Shown: positions 33,940-47,286 of the stretch, piece after piece
Position numbering within the stretch: position 1 is the first letter of the stretch
How the letters are laid out: each line of letters starts with the position of its first letter
Assembly: GCA_963971425.1 (NCBI GenBank)
Contig: OZ020519.1
Coordinates: 5,658,028 to 5,722,027 of the forward strand
Source: Bryoerythrophyllum caledonicum
Taxonomy: Eukaryota; Streptophyta; Bryopsida; Pottiales; Pottiaceae
Direction of reading: 5' to 3'
Length of the DNA: 64,000 nucleotides
Program-made: the position numbers and the translations under genes
Notes under the pieces: generated by a model
Told to the model about the DNA's origin: nothing
The model's database searches: none
Seen by the model: the letters and a program-made list of their open reading frames with translations, nothing else

Positions 33940-35600
33940 GAAGAAGAAGAGAACTCCAGTCCCCAAAAGGCCCGGTGTGAATAAGTGTCTATTTGTTCCA
34001 CCGCTAAGTCCGTGTCCACCAGACATGGGTTAGTAGTATGGAACTACTTCCCCCTCTTGAGCGCAATTCACACTCTGTAACACATAACAAGTAACTAAGA
34101 ACCTAGAACTAATGCCACCAAATAAGACTTATGAAAAGAAGAGTTTAGCAAGTTTTCATGGGGGTCTAGCGTGTCCTTTTAACGGGTTCGTTGTTTTTAA
34201 GTTTCCTTTGTGTAGGAGTACGGGCATAGCATGTTGGATTACAATAGTGTTAATATTTGTAAATGTGGTCTTGATCGAGGCCATGGGGATTTTGAATGTT
34301 TCTTCAAGATTGTCATTGAGGGAATAAAGGTGGTGGCTCTAGCACCCACGGTAATGACAATGAGTGGGGTCTACTTTCCATTTTAGTGCTTAAATATTGA
34401 GGACTGAGTGGTATTTATTTATTTTGTTTGCAATAGCTTCCAGTGAAAATCTATCATTACAATATTTGAATTCAATAAATTGAATTATGAGATTTGGGTC
34501 TATATGGGTTGGTGGGAGGTCTTTGTATAGTAGCCCTACTATGTGTAACCTACTATGATTTAACACATAGTAGGTCGGGTTTAAATCTTGCATTACAATG
34601 GCATCTTTGAGTACCACATGTGCATGGTAAGAGCCACGGGGGAACCATACTTTTTTGCGGATTGTCGTTAAAGGTTCCGGCATTCATGAGGATGAAGCAA
34701 CAAGATTTGTTTGATGACACAATTAGTTTTTGGATTGCCCACACCGCTTTGTTGTGGCGTTTGACAATTGTGGCGGAATGTATATGGGGGTTTTGGCATT
34801 TGAGTAAAACATGTAGCCACGTATCCGGGTCTGTAGTGTTGCACATGTGATGGAGGGAAATTCTTCTATGTATTGTCCGGTGCGGAATTTGACTAGGCAT
34901 TGTTTTTGTGAGTTTGTAATTATAGGGTTTTTCCAAAAGTTGGTGGATAGTTCATTGTCAAGGATTGGATTACCGGTCCATTTAACAATGTTAGGGAATT
35001 TTTCCACAAGTCTTTCCAAATTATTTTTGAGGTCGTGTTTTTTGAGGTATGTATCTAAGAATCTTATGGGACCTTTGTGTCGAGGGTTTCTTCCATAGAG
35101 GTCCAATCATATCTATGAAAGTAGTATGGGGTAGCATAGGCATATTTATAGGGGTGTTTGGCATCTTAGTAGGCTTTATGTCTACCTTCTTTTGCTATTT
35201 TGTCAGCTTGTTCGTTGTCGTCGATATTAGCGTGAACTCTAACTTTATAAAGTGTGGTGATTGGTGTGCAATTTTGGAGCATTCGACCATGGATGTTAGG
35301 ATAGCTTGGTTCGGGTGACTATTGTGTAGAGTGGGTTGATTTATGTGTATATTTAGAAGGTACAATATATTGATGCAATCCGTGAAAATGTGTGCCGGTT
35401 TGTTAGGGTATTGCATGGTAATTATCTCAAGGGTTTTATGGATAGCTGTCATTATGCCTCTATTAATATTTTTGAGTCGTGTAGTCTTTTGGCTAGTCTA
35501 TTTCTTTTGGTAGGGTTGCATATTCAGCAATCAGCTTTTGCTGGGTGCCAATATCCTGGGCTTACTTTAGTTGGTTCTTTGAAGTAACCGATGGTATAAT
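33940..35600 (-). mobile_element. LINE copy with RNase H and zinc-knuckle region (decayed)
   Basis: Minus-strand frames 35452-35195, 35106-34723, 34936-34553 and 34683-34390 overlap in different phases and together follow the LINE copy at about 60200-63157. They contain an RNase H core (HIFTDCINILYLL), RFLDTYLKKHDLKNNLE, WKNPIITNSQKQCLVKF, then WLHVLLKCQNPHIH of a zinc-knuckle-like end. Several frameshifts have destroyed it. The 3' end at 33940-33985 (minus strand) has the family stem-loop and TTC tail. The 5' boundary is not defined; the target-site duplication could not be found. Confidence 0.75.
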
Positions 35601-36900
35601 AACTAAAGTTGGGGTCAAATTTTAGAGATGTGTGAGTTTGGTAGTCGGGAAGTGGAGGAGTTGGAGTGGTTAGTGGTGTCAAGTTGTTTATAGAAGGAGT
35701 TTTGGACCATTATTTATTGCGGTTTACACGGGTTAGTCTGGATGTAGGTGGAGCAGTTGCGATATATTCATTATTGATGTTGAGATTTTTTGCAATAAGT
35801 GTGATGCCACGGGACGTGGCGTCAAGGGCCTCTCCGTATCGTAGTTTTAGCGTAGATTAGTTTGTTACTAATCTACGGGTGTTTAGGATCAAATGGCGGC
35901 CAACTGCATTTATCCGTGGATGATTTCCATCCACGTAGGGTTGTATGCGTGTGCGTATAGCACCGCACACGTCCTTGACTTTACGTCTTTGTTAAGTCAA
36001 GTTTTGTGAGTGAGTTAGAGAGTATTAGTGATTATCTTTGCTTGTAAGTGATTGTTTATCATTAGCAAAGGCTCCGCATTCTCCTACACTACTTGGACTC
36101 ATTGATTCCCCCTTTGTGGAGTGCGAGACGCTTGACTTGTGAGTGATTTCATACTTGTTCACTTGACAAAGACCTCCCCACATATCCTTCTTTAGCTATG
36201 AAATTAGAGCTTAGAAAGATGAATTTTTTGTGGGTATTTAAATTGATGTTGTAGTGAGCGTTTAGATGAGTCCAAACCAACAAACAGCCCTTGATTTGTA
36301 CATTTTTGGAAGAAATTGCGGGCGGTGAAAGTTTGGAGTGAAGAAGGACAACTGCTGGACTTGCTGCCGACAACTTTATCCATTATTCCAATTTTCATCC
36401 GTCGGTCAACTATTCATCTATCATACAATTTTTCATTCATTGGACGATTTTTCAACCACGGTCGCAATTTTTATCCACTGTGAATGAAACTATAATTTTG
36501 GGAGATTCATTTAAGTGTGAGTTGATACTTTCCAAAATAATTGCTATTTTTGGATTTTGACTTTAGACTTCAGCTTCTTCAAGGGATTTCTTCCTAGAAT
36601 GAACGAGAAGCTTTTTCAAAAACCACACTTTTGTGAGTGAATTTTAAAAAAAATAAATTAGTCTAATCTTTGAAGTTCATTTGTGGAGGCAATTTAGCTC
36701 AGGTTTGAGCAAAATTTGCGCTTACTTTAAGTGAAATTTGTCAAAGAATCCATTAGAATAATTGAATTGGCATCTCTAGTTGATCTTCAGCCCTAAATGA
36801 TGATTTTTAAGGGCTGAATTGTGTTTTTAAACACCAACTTCTATAAATTTCCATAGAACTTCAAGTTTTGAGACTTGGTGAAACACTTTCGAGTGTTTCT
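35601..36900. other. Unassigned sequence between the LINE and the gypsy element
   Basis: It may contain the 5' part of the LINE and the 5' LTR or leader of the gypsy element. No LTR match to the far side of the gypsy copy was found by eye, and no gene is recognised. Confidence 0.3.
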
Positions 36901-39900
36901 CTTTGATTTGTAGATTTGCGACTCGGGCCATCCATTGCAGGTGTGTGTCAGTGGCTCTGACCCCTTGTCTTTTCTGCTTTTAGGCTGTTGGGGGAGAAGT
37001 TCCAGTTTTGATTTGTGGACTATTGTGCAATACCTCCCCCGTGTTGCGGGCTTGTTGTCGGTGTTTTCTGATGGCCCTATCTCTTGTTATAGTAGATCGT
37101 GATAGGGTACTGTAGAGGTGAAGTCGGCTTTATGGCTGGCAAGACCTTTCTATGTGGGGGGTTGTGGTTGGACACGTGCTAGCTGTAGGTGATGACCAGT
37201 GAACCACAAAGTTTGGTGGTTTTGTAGGTGCAAGTTGCCCGTTCGTACCTTTACCCTTTAGGTAGTACCCGTAGATAGGTCTAGAGGTGGTTGTTGTTTG
37301 TGGGGAGTACACAGAGTCGGTATTACCGCTTTTCCTCACCAGATCACTTGGAGAGTGCTTCCTCCATAGACTTTGGGCCAAGGTCAGATACCGACGAGGC
37401 TTTTGAGCCTGTTTCGGCGTTGGATACAATCCATAGGCTTTGGGTCTGGGGCGTGGGCACGTTTGACGACATGGAGGATGATCTCCGTCATGTCGTGCGA
37501 GACAGGTTCTCGGGGCGAGCTGGGGGCATCTCCCTGCCCGATTGGCGGCTCTGATTCCAAGCTTGGATAAAAGAGAAGCGCTAGCGGACGCCGTCGTTTA
37601 AAGATTGATATGCATTTGAACTCTTGCCCCAATATTTAGAGCTCGATGCCCTTCAATCATACGAGCACCGGACCACGCAGCATGACGCACAGTTGGGCCC
37701 CGTTGAGGAATATTGGCTCCAGCGCGTGGAGTTGGTAATTGTACTCAAGGAGAGTGCGGTTGCCCAACCCTCGACTTCCACTGGAGAGCCCAAGGCGGAA
37801 GAGGGTTTCTTCGTTGACGACTCTAGGTGCAAGGGCATTGCCGTTGTGGCCAAACGGTCTGACATAGGGGCCATGTCAGGTTTGGCCGTGGCAACACGTG
37901 CGGCATTGATGGCGGTTAGCAATCCGATCAGCGTTCGATCCTTTGGCGCAATTCATAGTGCACTTGGAGGTGGAGTATAGGGGATTCAAGCGTGATAAGA
38001 TGTAGCGCATCTAGGATTTCCGCCAGAGAAAGACGATACCCCTCGCACTATGTATACCCGGTTGGCACCATTGTCAGGAGAGACCGGTGATATATTCACA
38101 AAGCGCTAGCTGGTGAAGATCTTCATTTCCAGGATGGACAAGCGGATGATAGAGTTGATTAGTCGACATCTTCTTTTCTGATACCATGGCAACGCCACTT
38201 TGGCGCAAGCGTTTGTCGAGGTGGAGGCGCTTGATAGAGCGTTGGACGTGAGTGAGGCCACGGATTTGGTCACGGCGCTAATGGACGCTCCTAAACCCAT
38301 GAAGCTTGCCACGGCGACCGGTAGCTTGGCGGAAGCAAAACTTGAAAAGGTTGTTTTGTTGGGCTTGTGGGGTGGCGGGTCATACCAAGAAGGACCTGAA
38401 TTGCTCCAAGAAGATGGGGGCAAGCACCGTGAAGACCAAACCAAAGATTGAGGCGACCAAGACTATAGAGAAGGTTGGACGCAAGGAGAAGAAGGCTGCG
38501 ACATGCTCTCACTCTAGCAAGTCGGACTACAATAGTGAGAACTGTTTTGCTCTTCACCCAGAGAAAAGCCCAGGTTCTTCAGTTGCTATATCGAATGTTG
38601 TAAAGAAACTTCACGCCAAAATGGCGGAGCTGAAGAAGTAGATGAGCACAATGGCTTCTTTAGAGCAAGTGACCGACACACAACCTCCGGTGAGGGATTA
38701 GGGATCACCTTCAGCCTTAAATTGCTATTTGTATGGCGCTTCAGGGGAGGTGGTGGCAGCAGCGGCTACTCATGCTAAATCTATCACACAAGCGGTGGCA
38801 CCTTCTTCTTCTCTAGCCGGGGGTAGTGGCCGTCCACGCCACATAGGTTTGGCGGACAACATTGGTCAGTCCTGAATACCTTTTTTGTATAGCATCGCGG
38901 ATGAGGCGACTTCTACTGCTACTCCGACTTCGACCTTGATCCCACTGGTTTCTTCTAGTTGTAGAGATGCTACACAGACCTTGGCGTATAAGGTGTTGCG
39001 GTTGCCGGTGTTTGCCAGTGTAGACTTTCTGATACCAGATTTTCAATCATCCGGTGAATTCCATTTAGCCAGTAGTATATTGCAGGGCAAGGTGCCCATG
39101 CCATCGTTGGAGGTGTCGCAAGCACTAATGGCTCCATCCACCGGGGAGGATTTGGTGGCAATGCGGACAAAGTTGGCGGTAGAGGCTATTTCCGCGTTTA
39201 AAGCCAATGCCACTTCTACACCTATGGAGCAGTCCTCCGGCGATCAGTCTTTGATTTCTAGAGTGGCTTATTTGTCTGACATTGCAGCCCGGTCGACACA
39301 GGAGCAACACATTGTGCGTCGAGGGATGGTACGCTTGGTAAACGATGACGGAGTCATGGTGGTTGGTCATACGGACGGCAACCCCACCCGAGCTACCCTC
39401 CTCCATGATATGTTGGATTTCGGAGCTTAGCCAGTGATGATTGACAAGCAGCTAGCCCAAGATTTTGATCTAGGTGCTTCGGACCTCGAGCCTTGCCCGT
39501 TTACGATTGTTGCATCGCTCGGGGGTACTGAGAAGGCCATGGGCTACACTCAACATCCGTTGTAGTTGATGTTCGGCGTGGCATCCGGTCCTTTGTTCTC
39601 CCACGTATCTCTCCACTACGTTGTGACTCGCACCACCAACTACTATATTTTGGTGGGTCTGTAGACGCTTTATCTACTTGGTTTCGAGATAGATAATTGG
39701 ACGGAGGAGGCCTGGATTAGGCCTGGGTGGTCTGCCGGTGATGGCATAAATGAGCTCATTTCGGTTGTCTTCGCAATTAGCACCATAGCTTCCACGGCGG
39801 ACGCTATGTTCGAGTGCACTACTTTGGCATCCAATTTGCCATGTGGTTCTACGCTTTTGGAGGGGACATATGCTTTTATGTCAAAGGTAGCGGAATCACG

Positions 39901-42900
39901 TGAGCGTAGATTAGTGGAGGACCCTACATGTCATCGCAAGGATCACTTCCTCTTTAGGGAACTGAGTTGGAGCTCATACTTCACAGTCGGGAGATTAAGG
40001 ACGCTATTTATGCTCCACAACTCTCAGTGGACTCTTCCACTCAGTTGTTGGCTCGCACTATTCAATGGCGACCACCAAATGACGGTATTAGCCTTGTAGA
40101 GTTAGTTGCCGGTATTGATACGGGGCTTGTGGCTGTGTTAGAGGCAAGACTTAAGGTATGACAATACATCCATGTTGATAGTGGCTTTGCAGCCAACCGT
40201 GCCGCTCATCATCACATTCAACGTCTTCTAGCGTCGTATCTGAAGCAATTACCATCTTCTGCTATTCGCGGGTGTTTTGGCAAGTTGCCACGTGATGTGA
40301 TGTTGATCGGTGAGGATGATCTTCGCCGGTTAGGTCACGTGGACTTGGTGATTGCCAGATGGCCTTGGCAATGCCATTTATGGGTTAGCAGTGGGCGCGG
40401 CTTGGATGATCCACGATCAAGTCTCTTTGTGGATTTGCTCAGGCTTATCCAATGGTGGATTACCAACCAATCGACGTCGCCGGAATACATTTCTGAGAAT
40501 GTACTCCCATTGGAAGATACACGGACAAAGGTGCGTGAAGATGGGGCATACATCCATCACCTTTTTGGTCCCTTCTACGTTTGTTGATGTCGGGCATGTG
40601 GTCCGGGCATGGTTTGGAATTCTTCTTCCCAAACTTACGAAGAGCCTTCTCCCTATGAGAGGGAGCGGGCGATGGGCCTTTTGATAGGCACCACCGCCAC
40701 ACCGGATCTCTCTAAGGGCCAACGTCGTTATTTGTTGGGTCAAGCCATTGACCTCAACACCCTCGTTTAAGTTTGTGGCCTCTGTTTTGCAATTCAGTGC
40801 CATTTGAGTGACCATCCACGCGTGCTCGGCGCAGACTCAGATGGGCAAGGGGCAACGGTGCCACATCTCACAGAGATTGAGACAACATAGTTGTTTTTTT
40901 GTTAAAAGAAGGATATAGTTGAGGAGCTTCGTGCAGAGCGGGTCTTTGCAGCCTTGGGCGAGGACTTTGGGGGAGGGGATGCGCGGTATATCTTTGCCCG
41001 GTTTTATCATGACAACGCGAGATCTTCTGTGGATCTCGTGAGTGAGGAGTCCGGGGGCATCAATGCCCTCTTTGCTACCAAGTAGCACTCACCGTCCATG
41101 TTGGTATGCGGTGAGTCTTCTACGGTGGAGAAAGAGACCATTGAGTTTGATGATTGGCCTTTGGATTTGGGGTCACATTATGCCGGTGCCGAGGCACGGA
41201 AGATACGAGCGTTTATACGTTTGTATCGTAGTTGTTTTGCGTTTTGTCTCCATGATTTGGAGGGTTACAGAGGCAAACCAATACACATCGAGTTGGAAGA
41301 CAACCACCCGATCTTTCGACGACCGTACAAGCTCAGTCTCTTTGAGAAAGTTGGGGTCAGACTCGTTGTCAGTAGTTGTTGGCCGCCAACTTGATTGAGC
41401 TCTCTAACGGCGAGTACGCTTGTGCCACAATTATGCCATTAATGAAGGATATCTTTGGCAACTGGACAAAGAAGCAAATGTGTGGGGATTACAGGCCGGT
41501 CAATCGCAAGACCAAATCGGACCAATATCCCATGCCCACGCCGGAGGGGTTGTTTCATGATGTAGGCCACCCTATAGTATTTGGTACTCAAGATTTGCGG
41601 TCTAGTTGTCACCAGTTACCATTCATGGTGGATGCCCGAGTAAAGACTGCATTTTGGAGATTTGATCGGGATGGGAAAATATCAACTCTATCATTAAAAG
41701 TTTTTCTCATTTTGCCTAAAAAATGCACCCGCTGAGTTTTAGAGGGTAATGGATCGGGTGTTGATAAGTTTACCGTTTGTCTATTGCTACATTGATGATT
41801 TTATGATTTTAAGCAGCAGCCCATAGGAGCATGTGAGGCATCTTTAGGTGGTGTTCGAGAGGTTACGGTAGTTAGGATTGCGCTTGCACTATGGCAAGTG
41901 CAAGTTCTTCTACAATTGATTGCCATATTTGGGACATATGATTGTTCTAGGGGGTCTTGGTGTGCAGCAGGCCAAGGTGCATGCGTTATAGAAGATTCTT
42001 GCCTCAATCGACGTGTCACGGCTGTGAGCTTTTTTTGGCTTGGCAAATTACGATCACTGGTTTGTCATGAACTTTAGTCTGATTGCTAAGCCATTGACTA
42101 TTTCCACGGAAAAAGGATCAACCATGGACTTGGGGACAGGAGCGGCAATAGGCATTTGCTACTTTAAAGCTGAAGCTCGGTTCAGCGCGTGTGTTGCGGC
42201 GTTCAAATGCTACACAATCCATTCAGTTACATACAAACTCAAGTGCTGTGGAATTGGAGGTTGTGTTAACTTAGAAGGATGATGAGGGACGGGAGTACAT
42301 TGTGGCATTTGCTTCTAGGAGCAATAACAACGCGGAATCCAACTATTTGTCATATGATGAGGAGGCCTTGGCCGGGTTTAAGCCATAGCCCATTTTAGGC
42401 CCTATTTATATGGGCAACAATTTACGTTGATGCCCGACCATCAGCCTTTGAAGTGGCTTATGGAATCTGACAAGCTTACTAGCAAGCTCGCCAGGTGGAC
42501 TTTGTTACTTTAGAAGTATGACTTTGAGGTTGTACATCGGGCCGACATCACGAACTTGGATGCAGATGGTCTATCTTGCAATCCAAGTCCTTCGGAGGAG
42601 GATTTGATTGGTGTCAAGTGGCATGGGGACTATGACAGGGAGTTAGTCCCGGGGTGGTATACAACGGCTTACCTCACGCTGATGTGTAGCTCCACCTGGA
42701 TGTTGCCTAATTTGGCAATGGATGAGGAACTGGATAGGACCCAAGTTGTTAGCGATGTGTGGAAAGACGGTCCAGTCTTGCACAAGCTGGAACATAAGAC
42801 ATTTCTTCATGCTCTTTCTACTATGGAGCGTGATCGAGGTACGCACCGAATAGCAAGTTTTTGTTGGATGAACGAGCTTCTATTATGGGTGTAGCTAGAA

Positions 42901-44520
42901 GGGACTAGGCGTATAGTCCGAAGCCAGATCAGAGGGCTTTGTTGGTATGGCAAGTACACGAAGACCTATGACATTTTGGTGTGCAACGGACTCATTTGAT
43001 GTTGCGCAGCCAGTATTGGTCAACCGGCATGTATCAACCGGTGGCCACGCATGTTTCTCGATGTGTAGTATGTGATTGAGTTCGATCTAGCTTCAACACT
43101 TTATCACTCCAGTTGCAGCCTTTGCCATTATGGACCTAAGATGCCGGTGGTCTTTGGATGTTGTTGGTCCACTTGTCGTGACTTCACGCGGAGCCAAGTA
43201 TATCTTGGTGATGGTGAAGCATTTCAGCATGTGGATTGAGCTTGTGGCCCTTTCGCAGAACACTTTAGAATGGCGGCCATGGCATTCCACGACCGGGTGT
43301 TGGCTCGTTTTGGAGCTCTAGCTGAGGTTCTCACAAACCAGGGACATGAATTCTTTGGGGCATTTGAAGCTTTGTGTACCAAGGCTTTGATTGACCATAG
43401 TACCACATATCAAAATCATCCGGAAGTAGACAGTTTGGGAGAGCATGTAGTTCACACCGTGAAGCGAGGCCTTTGGAAGTATGAACTACTTTAGGGTGAC
43501 CACCGTGATTGGGATCAAATGAAACCATGGATCGCCATGGGGTTCCATTTTGCGTGTTGGCTTCATTGGCTGCTTTCAATCCATATCAATTCTTGTACAA
43601 GCGGGAGCAAATTTTACCGAGTTCCTTTTGGAAAAAGTTGGCTCCGATTGTGGATTTGGAGGTGTAGGCCTAGTGTCTACGGGATTGAGCGGACTTTTGT
43701 AAGCGGGCTATGCCCATGGCCATGGAGAACTTGTCTATCGCTCAACACCGTGACACCTTACAGTACACTTGTATCTGTAGCGGTGCCTACCAACCTCAGC
43801 TGCGACGTTTCTCTTTCAGGGATTATGTTTATCTGCAACGGTAGCCGCCCACGACGTTGGACGTCAAGGCTAGGCGCACCATTCTTCGCGTGAAGGATGT
43901 GTTGCCCAATGGCATCTTGTTGTTGGAAGGCAAGCATGTCCGGTAGTGTCGAGAGCATTCTAAGAATTGTACTCCCTGTCATCCGGAGTTGGCAATTGTG
44001 CTTCGCAGCCTCCGTATTTTGTGTGTGGTGGGAAGAAAGGCGTCGCTACCATATTGCTTTGTGACCATTGTCAGTGTGGTTGGGATATGGCTTGCTTGAC
44101 GACGCCTCTTTCTACTTTATAGTCCGGGGATTGGACTTGCCTTCGTTGTCGGAGGTCTTTAAGCCACGTTTCACATGATGAAAAGGCTTGAATTTCTCGT
44201 AGACTTGTCAGTATGTGGTGTGTTGTTATCTAGTTGGAGTTCCTGGTTTCAATTCAAGGATAGGCAACATGAAGATTGACCAAGGGATTGGCACCAAAGT
44301 TGCTTAAGGCGATTAAAGATGGGACTCACATTGCACGTGGCCTACCCTCTCTTTGATACTTCTTTATACGCTTATTGATACGGCGATTGGCGACATCTTC
44401 GATTGGATGCATAGAGTTGTTGCAACAACATCATTGTGGCGTTTAGACTTGTTAGTGTTGTATGGTCCTAGTTGGATAGAGGGTCTCTTTATCCGCTAAG
44501 GGGGCACTTAAGGGCGTATT
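36900..44520 (+). mobile_element. Decayed Ty3/gypsy LTR retrotransposon
   Basis: Gag-like frames occupy about 37290-38640 and include a zinc-knuckle-like CWACGVAGH at about 38361. The protease region (39340-39720) has DFGA where DSGA is usual. Reverse transcriptase (41260-41900) contains GDYRPVNRKT and YIDD. RNase H (42290-42600) and integrase (42900-43560) follow. The order PR-RT-RH-INT is that of Ty3/gypsy. Most interruptions are TAG, with a few TGA, at places where Gln or Arg is expected, for example 39429, 41740, 41824, 41845 and 41869; the last four share one frame. A purine-rich tract near 44496-44506 may be the polypurine tract. LTRs were not identified. The copy cannot encode working proteins. 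Confidence 0.8.
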
Positions 44521-44589
44521 ACGTATACTTGTTTTAGTGTATGTTTTTCATTTATTTGATGTTGGTTAGAACTCTCGATCTGCTGTGGT

Positions 44590-45050
44590 TATCAATCTTT
44601 CTTTACACGAGAACTTGTCACTCCAAATGACACAATTCCAATCTTGAGCAGTCCACTTATTGTGTTGCAAAGCAAACTCCAACTCCATTGCCTTGTGTAC
44701 ATTGCGAAGGTAAGGCTTCTTTGCTGTCACTCATGCAAAAAATCCAGTAGATTAAAAAGCCTTCCTGACAGTGTTAGGGCAAACCTTCTTTGGCATACTA
44801 TTTGTGATCTCGGCCAAGGTAGCACGTCTATTGCCTTTAACCTTGCGCACTAAAGTCCTAACATCCCTCTCACTTAGTTTTGGAGATCTATCCGGGCTCT
44901 TCTTTGGATGAATTGACTCCCTTTCTTGGACCTGCTTCAATATCCTCTGGATTTGTCGTGCCGATTTCCACATTTCAACAACAATCTCAAGCGCTTTTGA
45001 ACTTGCGACCTTCATTCTAGTGATATGGGCCTTCTCTTCAAGACTCAAAA
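44590..45050 (-). pseudogene. Tc1/mariner-type transposase remnant
   Basis: The minus-strand frame from 45048 encodes a helix-turn-helix N-terminus (ARQIQRILKQ, then SPKLSERDVRTLVRKVKGN and ATLAEI) typical of Tc1-like transposases. After a frameshift near 44750, the next part reads LRNVHKAMELEF and WNCVIWSDKF, matching the region that carries the first catalytic Asp. The remaining two catalytic residues are missing, so it is truncated at the border with the gypsy copy. No terminal repeats are visible. Confidence 0.7.
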
Positions 45051-46348
45051 AATTCCTTGTGACGTTTGGAGTTCTATAGTTCTGTTTTGAGCATCAGAGA
45101 GCAAGAAGTCGGAGGGTGACGAATTGACGAGTGAGTGGAAAAGAAGAAAAAGGCGACAAACTTTATTAAAGGGTTCTATACAACAACAATGTGTACAACA
45201 ACTTAATTCATTAGCAGCTAAAACCCAAAAAATTAATTGACACAAATTAAACCAAAATTTAATTGCAAGGAAGAAAACAACATTTCTCTTCTACATGGCC
45301 AATTCTAGCACGTTTTTGTATCCCTTTGGCATTTTGCTGGTAAAATTTTAGTTAGTAGTTGGTGAATCCAGTAGGTACTTTTCATTCTTCAATAGGTTTC
45401 ACATACCTAACAGTTTTATACCCTTTACCTCAAATTCACCTACTTTGCACTAGAGTAGAATTCAACATTCATTTGTAAGTTGATTAATTTCAGTTGAAGG
45501 TTTTCAATTGAATTTATTCAAGTTTGAACATTCAACATTTTTTACGTCTTGCATTTCTTGTTCTACTTTGTTGCTTGCGTATGGTCCTTGCTGCTTCACG
45601 TAGTGCCTTCATTGTTTCCTTACAATTGCACATTTAAATTTGGATGGATTTACATCAATGTCAACGTAAAATTGTTTGAAAAAATCGAGAGGATATTGAT
45701 AAATACATTTGTGAAACTGAGTTAATTACTATTGGGTGTTTCAAGAGGTTTGCTACTGATGTAGTGAATATTTTGAGCCATAGTATTTGAGGCACTCCAG
45801 AAAGTATATTGCATCAGTTGCAGGTTGGTAAGCTTTGAAGCTTCAACTTCTTTGATTCTATTGATTGCACTCATTGCGTTTCAAAGGATTATTTTGTTGA
45901 TTGGTAAGAATCCGTCATGGTGTTGCTATGGTATGTTGAAATGACAGATTTAAGCAACAACACCAATGTCTTCAAAAAATGCCCATTGATGACAAATTAC
46001 TTGCATGGAATAGGACCTCGTACAAAATCCACCATAAATAGGCATGATTATAGCACTTAGCAGATAAGATCTAACTTGATCGGACTATCTTCTAGAAAAT
46101 TATTACTGATCTCCAAAATGAAAAGAAGAATTGGTATGTAAAGAAGCAAGAGGACGCGCAAGAAAATGTGAAACGACTCACGAGCTTTTGAAATTTTATA
46201 GGCATGGTGGGCAATCATTTGAAATTCTGCACGACTATGGAGAGAGTCTCTCGTATAGACCATAAGGAGAACTTGTGTGATTTTGCACAACATGATTGAC
46301 GAGATCGTAATTTCAGCCATGACTTCTTCAAACCCACAAGCGCTATCG
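45051..46348. other. AT-rich intergenic, no gene seen
   Basis: No recognisable element or conserved frame was found. The minus-strand frame 46057-46428 overlaps the adjacent MITE and has no domain. Confidence 0.4.
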
Positions 46349-47286
46349 TTAACCCCTAAGTTTCCAAGAGTCTCCTCAAGGGACTCTAGCAGGTTTGAGC
46401 AAGTTCGTATGGTGTCATTTAATAACATTTTTCTTTGAAATATTTATTGTAGTTGGACATTACTAAAAGCTTTGTGTTAGTTCAATTTTTTTCCTAAATC
46501 CGACAATTTATGAAAAAGTTATAGGGTTTTGAAGTTCAAATGGGGAGAGTGGGCAAGTCGGGCAACTCTAAATTTTTTGCTAGGACACTCTATTGAATGT
46601 GAGATTTCCTATACTTGCTAATAATATTATATCCTTTCATATTGTCAAAAAATCTCTTGGCTTTGGTGAAAAAAGGCATATAAATCCAAGTCAAACATTT
46701 TCACACATTATTGTACATTGTCGGGCAAGGTATCAAAAAAAATCTTCTTTTCACATAAAACTCCGAGATCATGATATTTTTTACTTTTATTTTTTCCGCA
46801 GCATTATGTGGTGTAAACATTTTTATTGACCATTCAAATTCTCATTCTAAAACATACTAAGTTCACAAAAAATTACAACGCAAATTGACAATTTCCAACC
46901 TCCACTCCTTCCACAATTTTTTTGAATATGCTACATAATTTTTCTATTTGGAGTACAAGTAGCTAATATCATGTTTAACATGATGGTAATGAATTTAGAC
47001 CTTATGTAGTAAAAAAATTTGACACCAAGTGAAGTCAAAGTCTGCTGATCTACTAAACGCAAGGAAGAAAATGGACCCTTTTAACTACTTCAAACACTAT
47101 AATATTACAATCCGTGCAGTCATACTTTATGAAATTTTTAATGTGAGTTACTTTATGAGTCTTAATTGAGATCCTACGATTAAAATTAGAAGTAAAAGTT
47201 TTTTGTTTCGTCCTTACTCATTGCGCTAGAACGAGCAGCTTTGAAGTGTTTTTGGTGTGAAATTATCGTAGAAATCTAGGGGTTAA
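46349..47286 (-). mobile_element. TTAA-flanked MITE, about 950-bp family, copy C
   Basis: Opens TTAACCCCTAAG and closes TCTAGGGGTTAA, with TTAA at both junctions, 938 bp. It is collinear with copy A at 3489-4439: a GGGGAGAGTGGGCA motif, then the TGTGAGATTTCCTATACTTGC region, then the GTTCACAAAAAATTAC block. No coding capacity. Confidence 0.75.

Noticed and set aside
36900-44520. A functional polyprotein gene
   Set aside because: More than a dozen stops and several frameshifts; no frame covers even one complete pol domain intact.
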